Assembly: GCA_020744425.1 (NCBI GenBank)
Contig: JAGMUV010000019.1
Span: 124,001-188,000, forward strand
Length of the DNA stretch: 64,000 nt
Reading direction: 5' to 3'
Source: Dactylonectria macrodidyma
Taxonomy: Eukaryota; Ascomycota; Sordariomycetes; Hypocreales; Nectriaceae
Translations under genes and position numbers: made by a program
Shown: piece by piece, positions 12,826 through 25,200 of the stretch
How the letters are laid out: the number at the start of each line of letters is the position of its first letter
How positions within the stretch are numbered: position 1 is the first letter of the stretch
The notes under the pieces: model-generated
Told to the model about the DNA's origin: nothing
The model's input: the letters and a program-made list of their open reading frames with translations, nothing else
Databases searched by the model: none

Positions 12826-12836
12826 TCGATATTCGA
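12826..12836. promoter_or_regulatory. Palindromic TCG(N5)CGA site upstream of the P450
   Basis: TCGATATTCGA matches the TCG(N5)CGA palindrome known for AflR-type Zn2Cys6 regulators. It directly follows the 12-bp array, about 340 bp before the P450 start. The cluster encodes an AflR-like protein; binding is inference. Confidence 0.45.
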
Positions 12837-13172
12837 ACAAGAAATTGCCCGCGCATATGGCAATGAACAGTCGGAGGCGGCACAAATCGGGATATTGAGC
12901 CGCCATCTCGACTTGGGCAGAGTTGGTTGCAAATAGATGGGCCAGGTGTGGCTCGTTTTGCGACAAGGAACCTTCCCTGAGCCGGAATCACCTGGCACTA
13001 TATCACACACGTCAATCTTCTTAAGCTAAGTGCGAGGCTCCAGATCAGGAGCGCACAGCCAGTCGTCTGAATTGAGATCTCCTGGACTTTCGCATCTTGA
13101 TCTCGTCAACCCGCGTTTCCTTTCCCTCAATATCAATACTGTCATCCATTGGGGCTCAATTCACACGACAAA

Positions 13173-14917
13173 ATGGCGGGCATTGCACAAGTCGCCCTCT
13201 CCCCAGGCCCTCTGATATACACTGCCTTGCTTCTTCTTCTTGTCGGCAATGTCGTCAGCTTCATTCTCACCACTCGTCGTCCAAAGGCTTTCCCTCCGGG
13301 GCCGCCCGGGGTCCCCGGCCTCGGAAACCTCCTCCAGATCGACAAAAGCTTCCCTTTCCGGACGTATGGCGCCTGGGCCAAAGACCATGGTAACGATACT
13401 CCCCTTGGGATCAAGAAGGCTGCCAACAACGTCGTCGTGTTGAACAGCGGCCGCCTGGTCCGCGAGCTCTTTGAAAAGCGCGGGGCCGTGTATAGTGACC
13501 GTCCCTGGCAATACATCAACAATGACTGGATCTTGGGTAATGACCTGAGAATCACCCTTTTTGAGAAGTATAGCCCCTGGCTAGCCCGCTGGCGCAGGGA
13601 GTTCTCGCACATTTTCAACGTGGCCGCCATCACACGGTTTCGTCCTGTCTACGAGGCCGAGACAGCTAGGCTCCTGGTCAAGCTGCTTGAGTCTCCGACA
13701 GCGAGAAGGAGGGACCTGGAGGACATTCTCGTATGCTGGATAGTGAGCGTGCCTTGCCTGGGGCTATGCGGCAGGCGTCCGGACGATCTGGGTGATCATG
13801 ACTTTAACGTCAAACAGTTCAGACATGACCAGGAGCAATACCTCGCCCTGCTCACGCCGGGGGCAGGGGACGTGTTCCCTCTTCTGCGATATCTTCCGGA
13901 GCTCTTCGGCATGGCGCAGTGGAAAGACAAGGCTCGATATGTCAGACAACAGCTCTTCAAGGCGGGTACCTCTTTTCTAAACGCCGCCAAAGAACAGCGC
14001 GCGGCTCTGGATGGGGGCAAGTCGATCGCATGGGAGAGCCTGTTGGCCAAGATATTGAGGGAGCAGCGAGACGAGAAGGATGTCATGTTCACGACGAATG
14101 ACCTGGGCATGACCGGGGTTCAGATACTATCAGCTGCTATGAACACATCACTCGCCGTGTTCTCAATTGGCTTGATGATCTTGGCGAAATATCCAGAACT
14201 TCAGCAACGCGCCAGGAACGAGGTGCTTGGAGTCTTGGGGGGCGCACCACCCAAAGCAACCGACCTAACCAAGTTGAAGTATCTGGAAGCATTCTACAAC
14301 GAGGTATATGATGCATTCATTCAACAGAGACTAATTGCTATCTATAATACTGACCGATCGCCAAACAGATCCACCGCTGGCGCCCCGTCGCTCCGCAAGG
14401 GGCTGCCCACTCCCCCTCCCAGGACGACGTCTTTGATGGCTATCGCATCCCTAAGGGCGCATCCGTCATTGCCAACGTCTGGCACATACACCACTCTACT
14501 GATGACTACGACGACCCCGAGGAATTCATTCCGGAACGCTTCCTGCGCCACCCATACGGGATGCGGCTGGATGAGGCGCACGACCCGGCCCGCCTGGAGG
14601 GCTCGGGCCCGCGGCTCACCTACGCATTTGGAGCCGGGCGGAGGATATGTCCGGGCATGGATTCGGCGAGACAGAGCCTGTTGCTCGGCCTAGCCAAGGT
14701 TCTCTGGGCGTTTGATATTCTGCCGCCGGAAGGGAAGGATATTGACCTAAACATGGAAACTGGCTTCATTTCAGACCTTGCCCTGAGGCCCAAGAAGTTT
14801 GACGTCGCTCTCAAACTGAGGGATGGGCGCTCCAAGGACGATATCATGTCCCACTACTATCAAGCTTATGAGAGCCAGGCAGAGGTCATGGGCTGGGAAG
14901 GCGGCCTGTACCGGTAG
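13173..14917 (+). CDS. Cytochrome P450 monooxygenase
   Basis: Two exons, 13173-14303 and 14369-14917, with a 65-nt intron; 559 aa. The start is the ATG at 13173; the frame is open further 5' but without an ATG. A membrane anchor (about residues 8-36) is followed by the proline-rich hinge FPPGPPGVPGLGN. The I-helix carries AAMNTS. The ExxR motif EIHR (E377, R380) is formed exactly across the splice junction, which confirms the intron. FIPERF and the haem-binding FGAGRRICPG (Cys about 471) follow. Family knowledge: microsomal class II P450 that oxidises the product, using a reductase encoded elsewhere. Position beside the hydrolase, enoyl reductase and PKS suggests oxidation of the polyketide; the site is unknown. 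Confidence 0.93.
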
Positions 14918-15637
14918 TTTGCGTGCTGGGAGAATGAATAGACCGTCTGTTTGTCATAAGCGGGCCTCTATGTAAACCTGCAACTGGGAGCACTCCGGGT
15001 TAAAATATGAGTTGGGAAACAGGTCGGGGTTTGAGACTCCAAAAAGAATCTTTACAGAACGAACAGATCGTTGAAAGCCCCCGCAAAGGCTGCATGGTTG
15101 TTATTTGAAAGTCTTGATCGGTATGGTTCGGTGAAAGATTTTGGAGCAGGGGCTCTGAGGGCTTAACTGTAGCCCTGATAACCAACAATGGAATTCACAA
15201 AGCTCGAAATTGTGTTGTTACTAGCCCGGAATTTCCCCGTGTCGTTCATCTTGGCTCCGTCTTGAGCAAAAAATGTTGATAGACGCACCGTTTAAGTCTT
15301 GATTCGCGACTTTTACGTTTAAAACGACCATGTTTTAAAATAAATTGAACTTAAAACAACAATTCCTTAACAGAGTAATGGGTCGTCTGAAGATGCTAAC
15401 TTCCGCTGATAATTCTATTCATGCTGCCTCCTATCGATATACCTTCACAATATTTATCATATTCAACAATCTTTCCTAATACCGCTCAATCTTGCAGGAT
15501 GTTGATTTCACCGTGCATCTATCAAATATTTACAATTTGTAGTTTAATAGCTCGTTTCCATTCTTCTCTGTTAGTGTCCAAAGTTGAACTCGATTCTGGC
15601 CACACAGACCCAATACAGCTTAATATCACTAACCCCC
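14918..15637. other. Convergent intergenic region between P450 and hydrolase
   Basis: The 3' flanks of two convergent genes. AT-rich in its right half. No supported ORF, repeat or RNA gene seen. Confidence 0.5.
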
Positions 15638-16731
15638 TTAGAAGCCCATGTGCCTCTTCAAAAAGTCCAGCTGCCTGCTCAAGATGCCGTCAACATCTCC
15701 AAATATCCAATCAAGGTGCCCTTTTCCCTTCAAGATGTCAAGCTCCTTGGGCTCCCCCATGCGCTCATAGGCCGCGAGCTGGTCCTTTGTTGGGCACGAC
15801 ACGTCGAACTCGGGCGTCACCATTAGACCGGGTGTCGGGGCGATAAACTCGACGAGGTTCAGGACGCTCCACGAGAGGGCGCGGTAGTATGTCTGGACGG
15901 TGACGCGGTTCTCGACGGGTATGTTCAGGCGCTCGAGGGCTGGCATCATGTCGGCGGCGAGCTGGAGACCGTTGGGTACACTGCCGTCTTCGTTCACATA
16001 GGGAAGGTACATGGGGCTGTCACCGGCGAGGCGGCCCGCTCGGTCATACATGGCCAGCTCTAGGATCGGCTGGCGTCTTTCCGGGAGGCCAGTTGAGTCG
16101 ATCAGAGGTGCGACCGAGATCATGGCGGCGATCCGCTTGCTGATGTGCAGGTAGGTTTCTTCTCAGCCAAGAAGAACCAGGTGAGAAGGATGGAAGAGAA
16201 GAAAAAGAGGTTCAATTACGTACTCAAGAGCCGCTGCAGCGAGGGTAATATTGCCACCGAAACACAGACCCCAGAGCGCAATCTTTGTCTCGTCTACCAA
16301 AGGGTTCTCGGAAAGCCAAGTCACGGCGTCATGTAGGTGCTCAGTCTGCTGTCTTGGGTCTATCTGTCCGCAAACACCGAGGGTAAGTGGTGACACTTTA
16401 GTTAGAGAAGACGCTAAACTCACATCATTCCTGGGCTCTCCGTCGCTGGCGCCGATGCTGCGAGGGTCATACGCAAGGCAGGTGATGTCCTGCTCTTGAA
16501 ACCACCTGGATATGTCGGGTATGATGGCATCCTTGGGCATGTTGAACTGCTCAGATGTCAATCAAGGGGTATCCTCGACGCCAACAACAAGGGGCTGGCG
16601 GCACGGCTCCGTACTCCCGGGGACAAGATTATGGCTGGGCCGCGCTTTGAGGCGGGATACAGCCAACCGCGCAGGGTCAGGCCATCGAGGGTTTGGAAAT
16701 CGACGTCGAGGCGGGGTAGAGTGGAGGACAT
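15638..16731 (-). CDS. Alpha/beta hydrolase with Cys in the nucleophile elbow (possible polyketide release or transfer enzyme)
   Basis: Four exons on the minus strand: 16615-16731, 16424-16546, 16224-16363 and 15638-16139; introns 68, 60 and 84 nt; 293 aa. Strand-turn features are present: IILSPG then [17 protein letters not shown], and the nucleophile elbow WGLCFGG, where Cys (about 114) replaces the usual Ser. The likely catalytic His is in GKGHLDW (about 268). Length and arrangement fit the dienelactone-hydrolase-like proteins found in fungal PKS clusters, including the polyketide transferase af380 family; I did not verify subfamily. The PKS has no release domain, so off-loading or acyl transfer is the reasonable inference. 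It shares its strand with the enoyl reductase upstream of it. Confidence 0.82.
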
Positions 16732-17497
16732 TGTGTTCGTTTGTGAGAGAAAAGAGTCGGGTACGGGAGGTAGCGATGACTGTGGCTGTAGTTAGGGGTC
16801 TCCAGCCAGTGTGTGTATAAGGAGGGGGTTCCAGCGTTTTGGATATTAGCCATAGGCGAAGGTTAACAAGGCAAAAGCGCGTGGTTGATATTTAAGTCCC
16901 CAAACGGAAATCCGAAGCCGGTGGACCGAAGATCCGGAGACTTCGTACCGCGCTCGGCGACCGGATTAGCCTAGTCTCGCAACCTCGGAGTCGGAGGTCG
17001 GTCGGTGCTATGGCGAATAAGTAAGCCGATGTTCACGCCGGCGCCTCCCGAATCACTACAACCGAGGCGGCGCAGTCAGCATCGAAGTCTGGGGTCCATC
17101 GTTTGGAGTGGCGGTTGATCTTGCTGGATGCATGTAGGTGAATGATGGCTATGGAACTCCATTTCTGAGGTTACCTCTAGAGTATTGATGCAATTATATA
17201 TCAACATCTAAAGGGTTTGATAGGAAACTCCCATGTCATACATTGGCACAAAGTACAAGTTCAATTCCAAATGAATTTTTACGAAACGGCTTTTCTTAGA
17301 TCTTAAGAGGATTACTTTCCTACATAGGTTTGGTTTCTATGCTTCCCGCACCTGATAACCGTTGCGCGCAGCTCACAAAAGCTCAGATAAACGGCAGAAT
17401 GTAACACGCAGCAAAGCTGCGACGCACGCGACATCGCCTAGGCGAGGCATCAATTCAGCAGTGACATCTGAGACTCTACCAATGATGGACTCTCTGC
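16732..17497. promoter_or_regulatory. Hydrolase promoter region (and 3' flank of the enoyl reductase)
   Basis: Contains GC-rich words shared with the PKS/enoyl-reductase promoter: GGTGGACCG at 16920-16928, TCG(N5)CGG at 16954-16964 and TCGGAGTCGGAGGTCGG at 16985-17001. These lie 190-270 bp before the hydrolase start. The right half is AT-rich with no supported gene. Confidence 0.5.
16954..17001. promoter_or_regulatory. Candidate AflR-type sites upstream of the hydrolase
   Basis: Two TCG(N5)CGG words: TCGGCGACCGG (16954-16964) and TCGGAGGTCGG (16991-17001), the second preceded by another TCGGAG (16985-16990). Similar words occur upstream of the PKS. Function is inferred from pattern only. Confidence 0.42.
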
Positions 17498-18617
17498 CTA
17501 GTAAGCCAGCAATGGTATGACAAGTTTCTTAGCATGTATCCTTTCAAAGCGCAAGTCTTCCACCCCCTTGGAAACCTGTTCCAGGCCCCCATTCCGGACT
17601 TCCAACGGGTGGTGCCTGATGCTCCCGTCCTGCAACCATTTCTCAGCTAGACCAAACAACTGCGTTCCAAACCACCTATGCTCGGGTGTGCTGGGACGCC
17701 CATAGGTTCCCATCTTGACGACAGGGGCCCCCAGGACCGACGGGGCCATCAGCCAGTCAGCGCGAACATCCCTTCGCGTATACTTGACAGTGGTAGTGAT
17801 TGCCTCGAGTGCGATGTATGTGCCTCCGGAAGAGCCGATAGCTTCGTAGCACATCTTCATGGTAATGGCATCGGTGACGCAGTCCAGGACATGCCTCAGA
17901 TTGTTGTCGGTGTGCACACGGGCATCAGCACCGCAAGTTGGCGAATGGTAGTCGAAGCAGGCTGCGGCGCCAAACGACTCACAAAGAGCGTTGTTGACAG
18001 GCGAGCAGGTGACAATCGGTGTGTAGCCGGCCCTGAGAGGAGAGGTCAGGAATTGGTGGCGCTGAGGATAATTTTACATAGTCTAGGAGTTCCGCTCACA
18101 TCTTCAATAACTGCGTCGCCATGGTACCGGTGGCTGTAGCACCTCCCGAGACAAGCACAGCTTCGCCAGCGCCCCCTTGCATGGACAGCTCCAGCCCGGG
18201 TGCCTGGAAGAGAGCCAAGCCGGCGGTAGCAATCGCAAGTCCCATCGAACACGCCTGCGTGAAGGACAAGGCGTCAGGGATGCGGCAGCTCAGGTCCTCG
18301 GTTGCCAAGGCGTACTCGGCAAAGGCGCCCGCTGTCTTGTCCGCTGCATTCATGCCAAAGGTGACGGCGAGCACGCGGTCACCCACCTTGAACCGCTTCA
18401 CACCTTCGCCTACCTTGATGACGGTGCCAGCAAAGTCACAGCCGCCTAGTGCCCCGGGAGCATTGGAATAGTCAACAATCTTTGCGTCGTGTGGGTTTAT
18501 GGCGACGGCATGCACACGGCACAGCATCGACCCTGGTGGCGTGAGGGGGATGTCGACATTTTCAACGAGGCGGTAGCCACCGACTTCCGCACCAACGAGA
18601 GCCTTCATGGTAGACAT
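17498..18617 (-). CDS. Stand-alone (trans-acting) enoyl reductase, LovC-like MDR protein
   Basis: Two exons, 18100-18617 and 17498-18032, with a 67-nt intron starting GTGAGC; 350 aa, the usual length for trans-acting enoyl reductases of fungal PKSs. The N-terminal GroES-like part holds GCDFAGTVIKVG and FKVGDRV. The nucleotide-binding turn SGGATATGTMATQLLKM spans the splice site and continues AGY. No catalytic zinc ligands are seen, as expected. Family knowledge: these NADPH-dependent proteins dock to HR-PKSs with a dead in-line ER and reduce the enoyl chain in selected cycles. It is divergently transcribed from the PKS (678 bp apart), whose ER region indeed lacks a cofactor motif. Confidence 0.92.
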
Positions 18618-18852
18618 GAGATTGGTATTCGCCGCTGAGGTGTGTGTGATACCTGGCAGAAAGAATAACGGAAGATGAAAGAAGGTATGAGGCTAATTTG
18701 AACTTTTTGTGTATTAATTTCACGCAACATGAAGGCGACTGTCAAGTCTAGCTAAATTGCCCACGGACATTACAACTACCTCCAGGTCAATGCAAGTCGG
18801 TTTCATCGGCGTCGTCTATCTGATGAGAGCCGAGATGGTGGACCGGACCGGA

Positions 18853-18870
18853 CCGGAGGTCGGACGTCGG
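18853..18870. promoter_or_regulatory. Overlapping (C/T)CG(N5)CGG sites in the PKS/ER promoter
   Basis: CCGGAGGTCGG (18853-18863) overlaps TCGGACGTCGG (18860-18870). The second differs from the hydrolase-promoter site TCGGAGGTCGG by one base. A candidate binding site for the cluster regulator at 28138-29393. Confidence 0.45.
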
Positions 18871-18914
18871 AGGCGCCGCATCGGCGTAGCCACCGGTGCC
18901 TGACATAGTTACAT

Positions 18915-18926
18915 CCGAGTACTCGG
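18915..18926. promoter_or_regulatory. Perfect 12-bp palindrome CCGAGTACTCGG
   Basis: CCG and CGG half-sites six bases apart, in the middle of the divergent promoter. Zn2Cys6 dimers use such spaced CGG triplets; which protein binds is unknown. Confidence 0.4.
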
Positions 18927-19295
18927 CCTGGCTGCGCCGCTTCGGGGCCTAGCCGGGTTGGATTTAAAGTTTTGATACAGATCCGGCTCCAAGAAGACTC
19001 CAGCATACGGCATACAACGTTCAGAATCCCTATCTTTGGGTGCCATGTGGGGGCTCGGGTTCGGCATTGACTGCTTGAGACCAGCGTATGCTGGACATGG
19101 TTGTAGCTACAAATTCGAAGATGCCAGTGTCGAGATCATGCCACGGGTTTCCTAGTCCTCGCTGATCCAGTTTTTGCTTGTCCACAAACCTTTGTACCCA
19201 AGCCTGCGTATTCCAGCGCTTCCTCGCATTCCTCCAGCCAGTCCAGTCCATTTCAAGCTCTTATTATCCGGCCCTAACGCACTCTACTCTTCAAC

Positions 19296-22200
19296 ATGGG
19301 TAGTCTAGTGTCCGAAGCCAACCGCGCACGAGAGCCCATTGCAATAGTTGGCAGTAGCTGCCGTTTCCCCGGCGGTGCCTCGTCTCCCTCCAAGCTTTGG
19401 GAGCTCCTCGAGAAGCCTCGAGACGTTGTGCAGGAAATCCCAGCCAGTCGTTTCAGCACCAAGGCATTCCACCACCCAGACGGACAGCACCATGGAGTGA
19501 GACGGCTTTCCCATATCTGACATTTGCGCTTGGCCTTCCTCATGTGCTAATCCATTGGCTACAGAGCGCAAACGTCAAGCACGCCTATCTTCTCAATGAC
19601 GACCCCCGCGTCTTCGATCGCGACTTCTTTGCTATTAACCCAAAGGAGGCCGAGGCCATGGATCCTCAGCAGCGCATCCTTCTTGAAACGGTATACGAGG
19701 GCCTGGAATCGGCCGGCTACTCCATCCAACAGCTTCGGGGATCGTCTACTGCCGTCTTTGTGGGGTGCATGAGCTTCGACTACCAGTTTGTCGCCATCCG
19801 GGGCATCGAAAGCCTGCCCCAATACCACGCAACCGGTACTGCCATGTCCATACTGGCCAACCGCGTGTCATACGTGTATGATTGGAGAGGCCCCTCGGCC
19901 ACCATAGATACAGCCTGCTCGTCTAGCTTGGTCGCGATGCACCAGGCAGTTTCTGCCCTTCGAAACGGAGACGCAAAGATGGCTGTCGCGGCGGGGTCAA
20001 ATCTCATACTTGGACCTGAACCATTCATTGCCGAATCCAAGGTAACTGACTTGTTTTATAATTCTACATCACTGCCCCCGGCTCCGAGAAATGCAACTCC
20101 CACACTGACGGATAATTTGCAAGCTCAACATGCTGTCGCCTAATGGACGATCCTATATGTGGGACGCCGCCGCTGATGGATACACCCGGGGCGAGGGCTG
20201 CGCCGTTGTGCTTCTCAAGACCCTCAGCCAAGCTCTTGTTGATGGTGATCACATTGAATGCATTGTTCGAGAGACCGGGGTGAACTCGGACGGCAAGACA
20301 CCAGGTACGTCCGCGAAATTTCCCCTTGATGATCTTGCGGCGCGCTGAACAAACCCTAGGTATCACGATGCCAAGCTCAGATGCGCAGGCACAACTCATC
20401 CGGGACACGTACGCGAGGTGCGGGCTCGACCCGACTCGTGAATCCGACAGACCGCAGTATTTTGAGGCCCACGGTACTGGCACGCCGACGGGTGACCGTA
20501 AGTGACATGTGTATTGTATTTTTTTTTCCTTGGTTCCCTTGCAACTCCCTCTCTTCCTGTACTTCCAAGAGGTCACAGAATATCTGAATGTAAGACATAA
20601 CTTACTGTACCGGGATACTGACCTATACTAGCTATTGAGGCCAGGGCCATCCAAAGTGTCTTCTTTCCTGATGGAGCAGATCGGAAGGACAAGCAACTCT
20701 TGGTTGGCAGCATCAAGACAGTCATCGGACACACAGAAGGCACCGCGGGACTGGCCGGTGTGCTCAAGGCGTCATTGGCAGTTCAGCACGGCCAGGTCCC
20801 TGCGAACCTCCATTTCAACAAGCTGAACCCCAAGATCCGACCATTCTACAACAACCTGCGTGTGCCGACGGAGACTATCGCCTGGCCCGCAGTTCCAGAG
20901 GGATCCCCTTGCCGCGTGAGCGTCAACAGCTTCGGCTTCGGCGGCACCAACGCCCACGCCATCATCGAGAGTTGGGACAGTCCCTACTCGAACTTCCGGG
21001 ACCGTAGCTACGCACCGAAAGCTCACGGTGCTGGCCCTTTTGTCTTGTCTGCCAACTCAGGCCCGGCTTTGGCAGCAAGTGTTACAGCGCTGGCCAGCTA
21101 CCTGCGGGCAAATCCTGACACGGATCTTGGCCGACTTGCTTACACTCTGTTCCAGAGGACAGCCTTGCCGTTCAGGGCGGCGTTTTCTGCCACGTCTGCC
21201 AAGCAGCTTGTTGACAAGCTTGAGGTGAGCAAGGAATCGCTCAAGAGCAGCTCGCGCACCGCGGTAATCCCCGATTCACTGCCGCCCCGTATCCTCGGCG
21301 TCTTTACCGGCCAGGGTGCGCAATGGGCCACCATGGGCAGGGAGCTCTACGAAGCTTCGGACGTGTTCCGTAGCGCCATAGTCCAGATGCAGCGCAGTCT
21401 CGATTCACTCCCGGAGAAAGATCGCCCGGACTGGTCCCTCGTCAACCAGCTTTATGCGCCGGCAGAGACTTCCCGCGTCGGTGAAGCGGTTGTCTCACAG
21501 CCTCTCTGCACTGCTCTCCAAGTTGCCCTGGTCAATGCCTTGCGTGCTGCCGGTGTCGAGTTCTCCGCCGTTGTCGGACACTCATCTGGTGAAATTGGCG
21601 CTTCATATGCCGCGGGATACCTGGACGCCAACAGTGCCATCCGTATTGCATACTACAGAGGCGTCCACTCCCACCTAGCGCAAGGACCGGGAGGAAAGCG
21701 CGGCAAGATGATGGCCGTCGGCATGTCCTTTGACCAAGCGTCCCGCTTCTGCAGTGAGTTCGGCGGGACGCTCGTCGCGGCCGCGAGCAACTCTCAGACG
21801 AGCTGCACGCTGGCAGGGGATGCCGATGCTATCGACGAGGCCAAGTCTCGGCTCGAGGAGAAGGGCACTTTTGCCCGCGTGCTGGCGGTCGACACGGCGT
21901 ATCATTCCCATCACATGCAGCCATGCGCGGGCCCGTATCTCGAGTCAATGATACAGTGTGGGCTCCAAATTCAGAAGGGCACAAAACGCTGCCCATGGTA
22001 CTCGAGTGTTTGGGGATCCAACGGCCGCAGTCGCTCATTCGACACTGCCGATGGTGATGGCCAACTCCTCAAGGGCAAGTACTGGATCGATAACCTGACG
22101 CGGTCGGTACTCTTCAGCCAGGCACTGGCGAGAGCAGTCAACGAAGACCAGTGTTTCGACCTTGTTCTCGAAGTTGGACCGCACCCAGCTCTCAAGGGCC

Positions 22201-25200
22201 CCAGCTCCGAGACCATCAAAACCTTGACGGGTGTCTCCCTTCCGTATTCGGGAGTTTTGAAACGTGGACAGAGCGCGGTAGACGCCTTTGGCGACGCCTT
22301 GGGACTCATATGGAAGTCGTTCCCGTCGCCGCGTCCCATCATCACCTTTGACGGGATACGCCGCGTCTTTCCAAGCGACAGGCCGCAGAAGCTTGCCGTA
22401 TTGAAAGGCCTCCCAGCTTACCCGTGGGATCATGCCGGACTTCTCTGGAAGGAGTCGAGAGCATCTCGCATCTTCCGTACCCAGGTCCAACCACGCCACG
22501 AGCTTCTAGGTCACGCTGTTACGCATGGTGAAGGTCACAGGCGCGAGGTTCACTGGAAGCAGGTCTTTAGGCTGAACGAGCTCCCGTGGTTGCGCGGCCA
22601 TACGATTCAGGGCGAAGTTTTGTTTCCGGCATCTGGTTACCTGTCCATGTCGTATGAGGCCGCCATACGCCTCGTCGACGACCAGCAGTCAGTCCGTCTC
22701 GTAGAGATGCACGATATCGACATTGTGCGTGTCATGAGCCTGGAAGAAGATTCCTCGGGTCTTGAGGTTCTATTTACTCTGCGCATCAAGAGCCAGTCTC
22801 ACAGCTTCATTGACGCCGAGGTGGCCTGCTACAGCGGTGCCGTCGACGCGACTCAGCCGTTGGACACCCCTCCTACAGGACTCACGGCCCATTTCAGCGG
22901 AGGCTTGCGGCTCTGGGTAGGCCAGCCCTATAAAAACGTTCTGCCTCAACGGAGCGAGCCTCTCCTGCCCATGGACACTTTAGACATGGAGCAAGTCTAC
23001 TCGAATCTGTCCAAAGATGGCTTCAGCTACTCCGAGTCTTTCCAGGCGAAGTCGATGCTACGTCGACTCAACCATGCCGTCGTGACGGTTTCTTCTCCTC
23101 CCAGATCCTCCTCGATGCGTGCATGCATGCACCCTGCACCTGTTGATACTGCCATACAAGGTCTATTGACTGGGTTCTCGTTTCCTGGAGACGGTCGTCT
23201 CGGGACCACATATCTGCCGACGCGAATCGAGTGTGTCAGAATTAGCACCGTGCTTTTCGAGTCCGACACCACTGTCCTCACAGCCGACAGCGTCGTGACC
23301 TCGACGGATGCAACAACCATAACAGGCGACGTGGACATATTCGACGCAGCGGATGCGCACACCAAGATTCAAATGCGCGGAGTTCGCATGACGGCCGTCG
23401 GGAAACGCGAGGACCGCTGGCTCTTCGCAGGCAAGACGTGGGCGAGGGATGCCGCTTATGGAATTGAGCCCGGTCTCGGTGCCCAGCTCTCCCACGACGA
23501 TCGGGAGTTGTACGAGCAGCTGACTCGCACGGCCTACTTCTTCTTGCGACAGCTTCGCAATAAGATCAGGCCTCCGGAACTGGTGCTGATGGGCAAGTTC
23601 CGGAAACACATGATGAAGTGGATTACGGAGCACCTGTTCCCCCAGATCGAGGCTGGCGAGCACCCGGATATTCGGCCTGAGTGGAAGAATGACACTCTCG
23701 AGATGGTGCAGCAATGGCGTAATAGCCAACCTGCGGGGAATAACGATATGAACCTACTCCATGCCATGGGGCAGAATCTGGTGGACATTGTCCGTGGAAT
23801 CGTTCCCCCCTTAAAGGTGCTTGTGCAGGATGGCATGCTCGACCGTCTATACGTAGAAGGACTTGGGTTCCAGGACGGCAACGTTGACCTTGGTATCATG
23901 ATCAAGCAGCTTGGACATCAACATCCGCGCATGCGCGTCGTCGAAGTGGGAGCTGGCACGGGAGGCACTACGCGGACTGTGCTGGGTGCCTTAGGGAATC
24001 AGTACGCGGCCTACACATACACAGACATATCTACCGGCTTCTTTGAGAACGCCCGCAGTGTGTTCAGTCAGCACATTAGCAGACTCTCCTTCAAGACGCT
24101 CAATATCGAAAAAGATCCGGTGGACCAGGGATTCGCCGAAGGGTCGTTCGACATGCTCATTGCCTCCAACTGCTTACACGCAACGCGAAGTCTGGAGGAC
24201 ACTCTGCGCCACTGTCGACGACTGCTTCGACCTGGCGGCCGCTTGGTGCTGCTCGAGATCACTCGCGACTTCCTGCCCATACAGCTGACCATGGCGACGC
24301 TCCCCGGATGGTTCCTGGGCATAGACGACGGGCGAGTCTGGGCACCCACCATCAGCCTCAACCGATGGGACGAGTTGTTGAAGGCTACCGGTTTCTCAGG
24401 GGTTGACGTGAGCTCGACGCCTTCCTACTGTTCTGTCATCGTGTCTCAGGCAGTCGACGAGACAGTTCAAGTCCTCCGCGAACCGCTTGCTGTCGCTCCA
24501 CAGGCGCTGCCGCCACTAGGCGACATCCTGATCGTCGGTGGTGCCGATTCCAAGCTCGCATCCCAGACGCAGGCGATCCTGAGCGCTGCTGTTCCGGCCA
24601 AGACCGTTGTGCTGCCTGGCCTCGCGGGCATCCAGGTACCCAGGGGGGCAGCTGTGCTCTGCCTCAGCGATCTGGACAGTCCCGTTTTCCGCGACATGGA
24701 CCAGGCGAGATTCAAAGGATTGCAGGACGTCATCCAGACTGCAGGTGTGGTTCTGTGGGTGACCTCCGGTGCCAGGTCAGGCAAGAATCCCGAGGCCAAC
24801 ATGACTGTGGGAATGGGGAGCACGTTGCTGGCTGAACGTAGCGACCTCGGGCTTCAATTCCTCGACGTCGACGACCCCACGTCCGTTGACCCGTCCCTGT
24901 TGGCAAAGCTGTTGCTCCGTCTCGCCTTCATAGATCAATATCAATCCAAGGCTGACAAGCTGCTATGGCCTCAAGAGCCCGAGCTTGCGCTGGAGGATGG
25001 TGCCTTCTACATTCCAAGGGTAATGTCGCTGGGCACGGTCAACCATCGGTCTGCCGCGAGGCAACGTCAAGTCACCCAGACAGTTACCCTCAGTTCCACA
25101 GACACGGCCGTAGTTCTTGGTGAGCGCCAAGGAGCATTTGAACTACAGGTTCTTCCTCTCGGCCATGTCAAGGGAGACAAGGTGCGTCTGCAGGTCACTG

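Larger units (their letters stand above)
12185..13172. promoter_or_regulatory. Region upstream of the P450, with a 12-bp tandem array
   Basis: Lies between the rhodopsin-like gene and the P450 start. It contains the 12-bp repeat array (12741-12824) and a TCG(N5)CGA site (12826-12836), listed separately. Open frames across the array (up to 134 codons, minus) are repeat-driven and not supported as genes. Confidence 0.5.
18618..19295. promoter_or_regulatory. Bidirectional promoter of enoyl reductase and PKS
   Basis: 678 bp separate the two divergent start codons. It carries a GC-rich block at 18837-18883 with a repeated GGACC word and TCGGA words, and a perfect 12-bp palindrome CCGAGTACTCGG at 18915-18926. 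Confidence 0.6.

Noticed and set aside
12590..13010. Overlapping minus-strand ORFs of 133 and 134 codons across the 12-bp array
   Set aside because: Their openness comes from the tandem repeat having no stops in any frame; no start context or domain.
16163..16561. 132-codon minus-strand frame as a separate small hydrolase
   Set aside because: It is exons 2 and 3 of the four-exon hydrolase; reading through the introns breaks the family sequence.
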